DNA from: Streptomyces virginiae
GTDB lineage: Bacteria > Actinomycetota > Actinomycetes > Streptomycetales > Streptomycetaceae
Assembly: GCF_000720455.1 (NCBI RefSeq)
Contig: NZ_JOAK01000040.1
Location: 13,821 to 77,820 of the forward strand
DNA length: 64,000 nt
Direction: 5' to 3'
A program made the position numbers and the translations under genes. This document shows, one piece after another, positions 16,574 to 25,000 of this stretch; position 1 is the stretch's first letter; each line of letters begins with the position of its first letter. Below the pieces are notes generated by a model. That model worked only from the letters and a program-made list of their open reading frames with translations, did no database searches and was not told where the DNA came from.

Positions 16574-17825
16574 GGCGCGCCCCCCGGCCCTGCTGGGCCG
16601 TGCCCTGCCCGGTCCCGCCCTTCCCGGTGCCGTCCTTCTCCGCGGCGACGGCGGAGGCGGAGAGCAGCGTCGCACCGGCGAGCCCGCCCCAGAGGGCGCC
16701 CGGGCCGTGGGGTGCGAGCGCGGTGATGACCGCCGGCGAGACGGCGAGGCCGAAGCCCGTGGAGAGCTCGAAGCGGGCGAGGGCCCGCCCGAGGGCGTGC
16801 GCCGGGGCGAGGGCGGTGACCAGCGCCGTGGCGCTGCCGGCGTAGACGATCTCGCCGAGGGTGCAGACGACGGACACCGCGGCGACGGCCGGGGCGGCCC
16901 GGCCGGCTCCCAGTGAGGTGGCCGCGAGGAAACCGAGGTAGGACGCGGTGAGCACCACGCCTGCGACGGCCAGCACGGTCCGGCGGGGGAAGCGGGACAT
17001 CAGGACGGTGACCGGGACCTGGAGGGTGACCACGAGCACCGTGTTGGCCACGAAGACGGCCGCCGACCACGCCGGGGAGGCGTGCAACTGCGTCACCAGC
17101 ACCAGCGGGAGCGCGATTTCGGGCACGTTGAGGCAGAAGACGTAGACCACGTTGGCGGCCAGGAGCGCGCGCATCCGGGGCGCGGGCCCCGGCTCGGTCC
17201 CGCCCTCGGCCTCTTGGGCGGCCGGACGCGCCCGCAGGTGGACCGACCAGGCCAGTGCCGCCGCCGTGAGGTAGGCGATCCCGGTCGCGACCGCCATCGC
17301 CCGGAGCGCGGTGGCGCCGCCCGCCAGGCAGGCGGTGGCGAGGAGCGCGCCGACGCCCAGGCCCGCGTTGCGCAGGGCGCGGCCGGCCGCGAGGGCGGTG
17401 TCGCGTTCCCGGCCGTGGGCGACGGTGGCCACGAGGGCCGCGTGGGCGGCGGGCCACGCCTGGTTGCCCACGCCCAGGACGAGCGCCGCCGTCGCGAACG
17501 GCCAGACGTGTCCGGCCGGGGTGGCCAGCAGCACCGCCACGCCCAGGGCCCGTACCAGCATCGACGCGGCCACGACCGTGCTGCGTGCGCCCCGGTCCAG
17601 CCAGCGGCCCACCGCGGGCATGCACACCAGGCCCACGACGATGCCGGCCGTCATGGCGATGCCGGTGGCGGGCGCGGGCAGCCGCAGCACCATGACCCCG
17701 TAGAGCAGCAGGAACGGCCGCAGCAGGCCGGTGCCGAGCGCGTCCACGGCCAGGGCGACGGCATAGCGGGGACCTCCGGAGGCGCGGACGAGGGCGCGCG
17801 GCCGGATCGTGGTGATGGTTTCCAT
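16560..17825 (-). CDS. MFS transporter (multidrug-exporter-like)
   Basis: A 421-residue, roughly 12-helix major facilitator protein read from ATG 17825. The open frame extends far upstream, but those residues are antisense to the divergent regulator. Features include helix 1 with DALGTGLLRPFLLLYG, the loop 2-3 motif GRWLDRGARS typical of the family, and six-plus-six helices with a central loop around AAQEAEGGTEPGPAPRM. The tail is Gly/Lys-rich. The neighbouring ArsR-like regulator is divergent across a perfect palindrome, which suggests substrate-inducible drug or metabolite efflux. No specific substrate can be named. Confidence 0.9.
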   Translation of the reverse strand: METITTIRPRALVRASGGPRYAVALAVDALGTGLLRPFLLLYGVMVLRLPAPATGIAMTAGIVVGLVCMPAVGRWLDRGARSTVVAASMLVRALGVAVLLATPAGHVWPFATAALVLGVGNQAWPAAHAALVATVAHGRERDTALAAGRALRNAGLGVGALLATACLAGGATALRAMAVATGIAYLTAAALAWSVHLRARPAAQEAEGGTEPGPAPRMRALLAANVVYVFCLNVPEIALPLVLVTQLHASPAWSAAVFVANTVLVVTLQVPVTVLMSRFPRRTVLAVAGVVLTASYLGFLAATSLGAGRAAPAVAAVSVVCTLGEIVYAGSATALVTALAPAHALGRALARFELSTGFGLAVSPAVITALAPHGPGALWGGLAGATLLSASAVAAEKDGTGKGGTGQGTAQQGRGARLSRR

Positions 17826-17862
17826 GGCGTCAACGTGCGTGCGACCGCCGGGCCGGGCACGT

Positions 17863-17885
17863 GGGTTGACGGACATCGTCAACCC
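17863..17885. promoter_or_regulatory. Perfect palindromic operator between MFS and ArsR-like genes
   Basis: GGGTTGACG (17863-17871) and CGTCAACCC (17877-17885) are perfect nine-base inverted arms around GACAT. The site lies in the 99-base gap between the two divergent starts. The left arm contains TTGAC, so binding could occlude a -35 element. Confidence 0.75.
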
Positions 17886-17924
17886 GCTGTCGCCACGGGC
17901 CGCGCGGTCGGCAATGCTGAGCGG

Positions 17925-19010
17925 GTGACGTTGAGGATCGACATCGGCGGGCTGCCGTCCGGGCGGCTGCGGTTCGCCGCGTCCCCGCTGGCCGAACTGA
18001 CCGCGATGCTGCACGTGCTGGCGGAGCCGGGGCACCATCCGCAGTTCGCCGACTGGGCCGGGGAGGTCTGGGCCGGGATGCGGCCGGAGCTGGCCGAGCG
18101 CCTGCGGGAGGCGGACTTCCTCTGGCGTTCCTCCCAGGCCGACTTCCTGCTCCCCGCCCGGCCCCGGCCCACCCTCGCGGAGGAGTTGGACGAGGTGGAC
18201 CGGATCGACGACGAGCCGTACGTGACCGCGGCGCTCGTGACCACCTGCGGCAGCAACCGGGTCCGGTTCGGGGCGCCGTCGCCGCTGACCGACCGGGTCG
18301 CGCGGGAGCGCGCCCTGGACCTGGCGCAGGCCCGCGGTGTGCGGCAGGAGGCCTTCGCGGAACGGCTGTTGGCGGACCCGGCCGTCGTACGGGCGCGGGT
18401 GCGCGGCACCCTCGAACAGTGCGCGGAGGCCTTCTTCGACGCCGCCTGGGCGGACGTCGCCGTACGGCTCGCCACCGACCTGCGCGTGAAGAACGACCTG
18501 CTGAGGCGCGAGGGCGTGGGGACGGCGCTCGCATCGGTCTCCGGCGCGGTCTCCCTGGCACCGGAGGGCGACTGCATCGTCGTGGACAAGCTCCTGGACA
18601 AGGCGACCGCCGCGCACGGCACCGGAGTCACCTTCATACCCAGCGTCTTCGGCAGCCCCCACCTGGCGGTGGTGCACGCGCCCGGATGGCAGCCGGTGGT
18701 GCAGTACCCGGTGGCCGAACCGAGCCCGTCGGAACCGGTGTCGCTGGAAACGGTCACCCTCCGGCTGGAGGCGCTCTCGCACCCCGTACGGCTACGGCTG
18801 CTGCGCACGCTGGCCCGCGGCCCGCACACCACCCGGGAGCTGGCCCACGCCTGGGAACTGTCACCGCCGGAGGTGTCCCGTCACCTCGCCGTCCTGCGCC
18901 GCGCCGGTCTGCTCACGGCCCGGCGGCGCGGCCGGTACGTCCGCTACACCCTCAACCTGCCCGACCTGACGGCGCTGGGCGCCGACCTGCTGGCGGCCGT
19001 ACTGCGCTGA
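17925..19010 (+). CDS. ArsR-type winged-helix regulator with N-terminal DUF5937-like domain
   Basis: A 361-residue protein starting at GTG 17925. The first 260 or so residues form a largely alpha-helical domain typical of actinobacterial regulators of this architecture, probably a ligand-sensing part (RLRFAASPLAELTAMLHVL at its start). The C-terminal 80 residues are an ArsR helix-turn-helix: LSHPVRLRLLRTLARGPHTT, ELSPPEVSRHLAVLRRAGLL and the wing RRRGRYVRYTLN. No metal-binding cysteine pair is present, so it is not a metal sensor of the classic kind. It faces the MFS exporter across a palindrome and probably controls it. Confidence 0.88.
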   Translation: MTLRIDIGGLPSGRLRFAASPLAELTAMLHVLAEPGHHPQFADWAGEVWAGMRPELAERLREADFLWRSSQADFLLPARPRPTLAEELDEVDRIDDEPYVTAALVTTCGSNRVRFGAPSPLTDRVARERALDLAQARGVRQEAFAERLLADPAVVRARVRGTLEQCAEAFFDAAWADVAVRLATDLRVKNDLLRREGVGTALASVSGAVSLAPEGDCIVVDKLLDKATAAHGTGVTFIPSVFGSPHLAVVHAPGWQPVVQYPVAEPSPSEPVSLETVTLRLEALSHPVRLRLLRTLARGPHTTRELAHAWELSPPEVSRHLAVLRRAGLLTARRRGRYVRYTLNLPDLTALGADLLAAVLR

Positions 19011-19022
19011 GCGGACACGGAC

Positions 19023-19115
19023 GGCCGGCGGGCGGCCCACCTCTGGAGGTGCATCGCCGACCTCGACAAGGCCGTGCCGCTGATCAACGAGGATTACTGC
19101 GCCGCGTACTTCTGA
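19023..19115 (+). pseudogene. Short 3' gene remnant, unidentified
   Basis: The frame ending at TGA 19113-19115 reads a protein-like terminus, AHLWRCIADLDKAVPLINED followed by YCAAYF, with normal amino-acid composition and third-position GC. There is no start or upstream continuation, because the ArsR-like gene ends only 12 bases before. It looks like the stump of a lost gene. The family was not recognised. Confidence 0.25.
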
Positions 19116-19120
19116 GCATT

Positions 19121-19378
19121 TCACCCACCGGGCCGCGGTCCCGGCTTCAGGTCCCCTTTGAGGCGTTCCTCGAAATCCGGCTTCTTCACGGTCACCGTGG
19201 AATACCCGGTGTGAACGGCGCCCGAGCCGTCCAGGGGAAGGAGCAGGACGGCGGGGCGCGGGGTCGCGGTGGGGGCGGCCATCGAGGTCGCCAGCAGGCC
19301 GATGCCGCTGCCCACCAAAGTGACGGCGGCGCCTGTCAGAACGACACCGCGGATCCAGGAAAACTCGAACACGACCAT
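19121..19378 (-). CDS. Small single-pass membrane protein, function unknown
   Basis: An 85-residue frame from ATG 19378. GTG 19372 is a better-spaced alternative behind GGGAG. One hydrophobic helix spans about residues 9-33 (WIRGVVLTGAAVTLVGSGIG), followed by a Pro/Thr linker and a polar, Lys-rich tail (VTVKKPDFEERLKGDLKPG) that would be exported in an N-in orientation. It is divergent from the MMPL-PKS operon across 279 bases and might share its regulatory region. No family recognised. Confidence 0.5.
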   Translation of the reverse strand: MVVFEFSWIRGVVLTGAAVTLVGSGIGLLATSMAAPTATPRPAVLLLPLDGSGAVHTGYSTVTVKKPDFEERLKGDLKPGPRPGG

Positions 19379-19657
19379 TCTCCCATTCGATTCGGAGACC
19401 GGCTCCCGGGATTTCCGGTGAAGGCACCTCTCGAATACACCCCGGTTCGCGTGGGGCGTCATGCCACTGGAACGCGTGACTTGACGCCCGCGGGCGAGCC
19501 CGGCAGCACTCCGGCGAACCTCCTTTCCCGGTGTTTTCACCTTCTGTCAAGTAACGAATGGCCGGGACTACGGCCTTTCCCCCGCCCCGGGCAGGGTGGC
19601 AATCGACCGTCCTGCGGAAATGCAGGAGCGAAACACCATCCGGAACGGAGGCCCGCG

Positions 19658-22060
19658 ATGTTCCGTCGTGCAGGGGGCTTCGTGACCCGTCGTCCCCGAC
19701 TGGTCCTCCTCGCCGCGCTCGTGTTCCTCCTGCTGTCCGCCGTGTTCGGCGCGGGGGCGACCGGCCTGCTCAAGACGCAGGGGTACGACGATCCGCGGTC
19801 CGAGTCCAGCCGCGCCGCGGTGGTCGCCGCCCGGCATTCCGGAGCCTCCCCCAACCTGGTCGTCGTCGCGCAGACCCGCGGCGGCACCGTCGACGACCCG
19901 GCGGCCCGCAGCGCGGGCGAAGCCCTGACCAGGCGTCTCGCCGCCGAACCGCACGTGAACGCGGTGACCTCGTACTGGACCGCCGGTGCGGCGGAGCTGC
20001 GCAGCCGGGACGGGCGCGCGGCCATGCTGGTCGCGCACGTGGACGGCGAGGGGGACCGGCTCGGCGCCCACGTCGAGCGGCTGAGGGGGGAACTGACCAC
20101 CCCGGCCGACGCCGGCGGGACGACGACGGCGCCGCTGACGGTGCGGGTCGGAGGGCCCGCGCTCGTCGACACCGAGCTCCAGCACCTCTCCGAGTCCGAC
20201 CTGAAGCGGGCCGAAGCCGTCGTCCTGCCCGGCACGCTGATCCTGCTGGTCCTGGTGTTCGGCAGTGTCGTGGCCGCCGCCCTGCCCCTGCTCATCGGCG
20301 TTCTCGCCATCGTCGGGACCCTGCTGGCCCTCAGGGTCCTCGGCAGCGTCACCGACGTGTCCGTCTTCGCGCTGAACCTCACCACGGCGCTCGGCCTGGG
20401 CCTGGGCATCGACTACGGGCTGCTGGTCGTCTCCCGGTTCCGGGAGGAACTCGCCGCCGGGTACGAGCCGCGCACCGCCGCCGTACGGACCGTGCGCACC
20501 GCCGGCCACACCATCGCCTTCAGCGCCGCGACCGTCTCCGCAGCGCTCGCCACCCTGCTGGTGTTCCCGCCGTACTTCCTGCGCTCCTTCGCCTACGCGG
20601 GCATCGCCGTCGTGGTGATCGCCGCGGTGAGCGCCGTGACCGTGCTGCCCGCCCTGCTCGCGCTGCTCGGCAAGCGGGTGAACGCCTGGGCGGTGCCCTG
20701 GCGCCGCAGGGTCCACTCCGGGTCGCGCTCGCGGTTCTGGGAGGGGCTGGCGCGGATCGTCGTACGCCGCCCGCTGCTGGCGGCGCTGCCGGTGATCGGG
20801 CTGCTGGCACTGCTCGCCGGGCCGTTCGCCCACGCCGGGTTCGCCACTCCCGACGACCGGGCGCTGCCGACGGCTTCGGCCGGCCGTCAGACCGGTGACC
20901 TGGTGCGCGACGCGTTCGACATGAAGGGGGCGGGCGCGCTCACCGTCGTCACCACCGGTGCGGCGACCCAGTGGGCGCGGGAGGACCACGCCCGTCGGCT
21001 GTCCGCGCTGCCGCAGGTCGCGCAGGTCGTGACGCCCGAGGGCACCTTCCGGGGCGGATCGCCCGCCCCGCTCCCCGGCTCCGCCCGGTCCGCCGGGGTC
21101 CGGCCCGCCGACGTCGTCGCCGGCCCCGCCCGGCTGTCGGTGGTACCGCTGGTCGACCCGCAGTCGCGCGCCGCCCAGCAGCTCGTGCGCGACGTCCGGG
21201 CCACCCCCGGCCCGGCCGGCACCGACGTCCTGGTCGGCGGGCCGAGCGCGGTGCTGGTCGACGCCAAGGCCACGGTGGGAGACCGGATCCCGCTCGCCCT
21301 CTCCCTGATCACCGCGACCACCTTCGTGCTGCTGCTCGCCTTCACCCGCAGTCTGCTGCTGCCGCTGAAGGCCATCGCGCTGAACGCCCTGAGCCTCGCG
21401 GCGGTCCTCGGAGCCATGACGTGGATCTTCCAGGCGGGGCATCTGCACCACCTGCTCGGTTTCACCCCCGGACCGCTCAGCACCACCATGCCGGTGCTGC
21501 TGTTCTGCATCGTCTTCGGGCTGTCGGTCGACTACGAGGTGTTCGTCCTCGCACGCGTCAAGGAGGCGCACGACGCCGGGCAGGACGACGCCACCGCCAT
21601 CGTCTCGGGCATCGGCCGCACCGGCGGCATCGTCACGACGGCCGGCGCGCTGCTCGCCTTCACCCTGTTCGGCTTCGGCACCTCCCGGGTCTCGCTCCTG
21701 CAGTTCTTCGGGATCGGCGCGGGCCTGGGCGTCCTCCTCGACGCCACGCTCGTACGGGGCGTCCTCGTTCCGGCGCTGATGCGCCTGGCGGGCGCCCTGA
21801 ACTGGTGGGCGCCGTGGCCGCTGCGGCGCGGGGTGCCGTGCCCGGCGACCCGTCCGCCGCCGCAGCGCCCGAAACCCACCGCGCGCCTCCCGGAGTGCGC
21901 CGTGTGCCGGCCCCGGCCCGCACCGCCGCCTTCCCCGGCCGCGGTTCCGACCCCGGTCCCGGTCACGGTCCCCGTCCTCAGTTGCCCCACCTGTCCCACC
22001 GTCCCCACCAACCCGGCTGTCGTCCGACCCGGGCACCACGACAAGGAAGACCCGTCATGA
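19658..22060 (+). CDS. MMPL/RND-family exporter, first gene of a mini-PKS operon
   Basis: An 800-residue MMPL transporter from ATG 19658 with GGAG upstream. Two repeats each have a first membrane helix, an extracytoplasmic porter domain, and a bundle of five helices: residues about 18-38 then 180-340, and about 375-395 then 540-700. The proton-relay GLGIDYGLLV and the second-half GLSVDYEVFVLARVKEAHDA are present. After the last helix a tail of roughly 90 residues is rich in Pro and carries cysteine pairs (ECAVC and SCPTCPT), which is unusual. Its stop overlaps the PKS start (ATGA). MMPL proteins export lipids and lipid-like natural products, so it probably exports the product of the next gene. 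Confidence 0.93.
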   Translation: MFRRAGGFVTRRPRLVLLAALVFLLLSAVFGAGATGLLKTQGYDDPRSESSRAAVVAARHSGASPNLVVVAQTRGGTVDDPAARSAGEALTRRLAAEPHVNAVTSYWTAGAAELRSRDGRAAMLVAHVDGEGDRLGAHVERLRGELTTPADAGGTTTAPLTVRVGGPALVDTELQHLSESDLKRAEAVVLPGTLILLVLVFGSVVAAALPLLIGVLAIVGTLLALRVLGSVTDVSVFALNLTTALGLGLGIDYGLLVVSRFREELAAGYEPRTAAVRTVRTAGHTIAFSAATVSAALATLLVFPPYFLRSFAYAGIAVVVIAAVSAVTVLPALLALLGKRVNAWAVPWRRRVHSGSRSRFWEGLARIVVRRPLLAALPVIGLLALLAGPFAHAGFATPDDRALPTASAGRQTGDLVRDAFDMKGAGALTVVTTGAATQWAREDHARRLSALPQVAQVVTPEGTFRGGSPAPLPGSARSAGVRPADVVAGPARLSVVPLVDPQSRAAQQLVRDVRATPGPAGTDVLVGGPSAVLVDAKATVGDRIPLALSLITATTFVLLLAFTRSLLLPLKAIALNALSLAAVLGAMTWIFQAGHLHHLLGFTPGPLSTTMPVLLFCIVFGLSVDYEVFVLARVKEAHDAGQDDATAIVSGIGRTGGIVTTAGALLAFTLFGFGTSRVSLLQFFGIGAGLGVLLDATLVRGVLVPALMRLAGALNWWAPWPLRRGVPCPATRPPPQRPKPTARLPECAVCRPRPAPPPSPAAVPTPVPVTVPVLSCPTCPTVPTNPAVVRPGHHDKEDPS

Positions 22061-25000
22061 ACGACATCGCCATCGTCGGACTCGGCTGCCGCTTTCCCGG
22101 AGCCCGCGACGTCCGCGCCTACTGGAAGCTGCTGATGAGCGGAGAACGGCAGTTCTCCGCGGTTCCGGCGGAACGCTGGAACCACGACCCCTTCCACGAG
22201 CCCGGCAACCCGTCGGCCCCCCATGCCGCCTACACCGACCAGGTCTCCTTCCTCGACGACGTGGACCGCTTCGACGCCCTGCACTACGGGGTGCCTCCCG
22301 CCCGCGCCCGGGCCATGGACCCACAACACCGGCTGATGCTCGACGTCACCCGTGAGGCCCTCGACGACGCGGGGCTGGGCCGGGGCGACTTCGACCGGGA
22401 GAACACCGGGGTCTTCTGCGCGATGTCGGTGTCCGACTACAAGGACGTCATGACGGCCCCCATCCGGGCCATCGCCCTGGCCGACCAGGCGCGGCGGTCC
22501 GCGGCCGACGACGACGGCGTCCTCGAAGCGGTCAGGGAGCACGCCGGACGCCTCGGCACCGTGCAGCCCTTCAGCCTGCCCGGGAGCCTGCTCAACATGG
22601 CGGCCGGCACCGTCAGCCGGCAGTTCGACCTCGGCGGTCCCAGCTTCGCCGTCGACGCCGCCTGCTCCGGTTCCCTGGTGGCCCTCGACCAGGCAGTCGC
22701 CCAGCTGCGCCAGGGCGGCTGCCGGATCGCCGTCGTCGGCGGCGTATACGTCAACCTGACCCCCGACAGCCTGATCGGCTTCTCCACGCTGCGCGCGCTG
22801 TCCGCCTCCGGGACGTGCCGCCCGTTCGACGAGGAGGCCGACGGCTTCGTGCTCGGCGAGGGCGCCGGCGCCGTCGTCATCCGGCCCCTCGTGGACGCGC
22901 TCGCCTCCGGCGACCGCGTCTACGCCGTGATCAAGGGCGTCGGCTCGGCCAACGACGGCGCCTCACCGGGCCCGCTGGCTCCCGCCCCGGAGGGCCAGCT
23001 GCGCGCGCTGCGCCGGGCCTACGACGACGCCGGCGTCCCCCCGTCCTCCGTGAACTTCCTGGAGGCCCACGGCACCGCCACCCGGTCCGGCGACCGCGCC
23101 GAGGTCGAGGCGCTGCGCCGGCTGCGCACCGAGTGGCCCGACGACGACCCCTCGCTGTGCTACCTCGGCGCGGGCAAGGCCCTCATCGGGCACTCCCTGG
23201 CCGCCGCGGGCATGGCGGGGCTGATCAAGACGGCTCTGGTCGTCCACCACCGCACGATCGTGCCGCAGCCGGGCACCACCCCCCATCCCGACCTGGGCAT
23301 CTCCGCCGCGGGCCTGCGGTTCGCCGACACCGCGCGGCCCTGGCCCCGTACGGGCGGTCCGCGGCGGGCCGCGGTCAGCTCCTTCGGTTTCGGCGGTACG
23401 AACGTCCACGTGGTGCTGGAGGCGGCGCCCTCCCCGGCGACCGCCCCGGCTCCCTCCCCCGCGGCCGGTGCGAGCACCACCGTGACCGCGGGCGGCGCGG
23501 GCGGCGCACCGCAGGTCCTCCTGCTCTCGGCCGGCGACGCCGAACTGCTCGACCTGCACATCGGCGACGTACTGGACGCGCTGGAACGCGCTCCCCGCAC
23601 GCCGGTCGGAGCGCTGGCGCACACCCTGGGCGGGCGCGCGCCGCTGAAGGCCCGGCTCGCGATCGTGGCCTCCGACACGGACGAGTTCGCCCGGCGGCTG
23701 ACGCGCGGCCGCGCTCGGCTCGCCGACGGCGCCCGCGGTGACCTCGGCGAGGGTGCCTTCGCGGCGGACGCCCCCCTGCCGGCCGCGCGGCGCCGTATCG
23801 CCTTCGTCTTCCCCGGTCAGGGCAGCCAGCGTCCGGGAATGATGCGGGACCTGTACGAGGGGTTCGCCGGCTTCCGGGCCGCGTTCGACGCCCTCGGTTC
23901 CGTGGCCCGCGGCGACGCTGACCTCGACCTCGCCGGGCTGCTGTACGGCGGCGACGACGAGGAGCTCAGGCGGCGGCTCGCCGGCACCGAGGTGTGCCAG
24001 CCGCTGCTCGGCACCGTCCAGATCGCCGCCACCCGGCTGCTCGCCGACTGCGGTGTCGCCCCGGACCTGGCGCTCGGCCACAGCGCGGGGGAGTTCGCCG
24101 CGGCCGCGGCGGCCGGAGCGCTCGGCGGGGAGGAGACCGTCCGGCTGCTGGTGCGCCGGGGCGAGGCCCTCCGGCGGGCGGAGAGCGGTCTGCGGGGCGG
24201 GATGGTCGCCGTACAGACCGACAAGGAGACCTGCCGGCAGCTGATCGTCGGCATCGACGACGTGTGGCCGGCCTGCTTCAACCAGCCGCGGCAGGTCGTG
24301 GTCAGCGGTACGCGGCAGGGCCTGGCCGCCCTCCGGCGGGCCTGTGCCGAAGCGGGCGTCGTCACCGTGGAGCTGGACGTCTCCAACGCCTTCCACTCCC
24401 CGCGCCTCGCCTGCGCCGAGGAGGCCGTGCGCGCGGACCTGGCCGGTCGCCGCCTGAGCGCCCCGGTCCTGCCGTTCGTGTCGTCCGTGAACGCGGAGCT
24501 GTGCGCCGACCCCGAGGAGCTGCGCGAGCTGTGGGCGCGGCACGCCTCCGTCCCGGTGCGGTTCGACGATGCCGTCCGCGCCTCGTACGACGCGGGGGCG
24601 CGCCTGTTCCTCCAGGTCAGCGGTGGCGGCTCGCTCCTCGACCCGGTCCGCCGCAACCTCGTCGACCGGGCCGACGTGCACGTCGTCGCCGCGAGCGGCA
24701 CGGAACCGGACGGCGGACGCGGCTTCGTCCGGGCCCTCGCCCGGCTCTCCGTCCTGGGCGTGCCCGTCGACCCGCGCGTCCTGGTCCCGGCGGAAGACCG
24801 CAGGCTGGTGGACCTGCCGGTGGCGAGGCTCGCCGCGCAGTCCTACTGGGCCGGGCGGGGGGCCCCGTCGAAGGAGGCACCGGCGGACCCGGTGCTCCAC
24901 CCCATGGACGATCTGCGGCAGATGGTCCGGCGGCAGGTGGACCTCATGTCCCGCGTCGGCGCAGCCGGGTCCGTCCCGCCGCACCCCGGGCCGGAGGCCG

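Noticed and set aside
16560..18782. 740-codon frame suggesting a much longer MFS protein
   Set aside because: The residues before ATG 17825 are antisense to the ArsR-like gene and cross the palindromic operator. The remaining 421 residues already make a full MFS protein.
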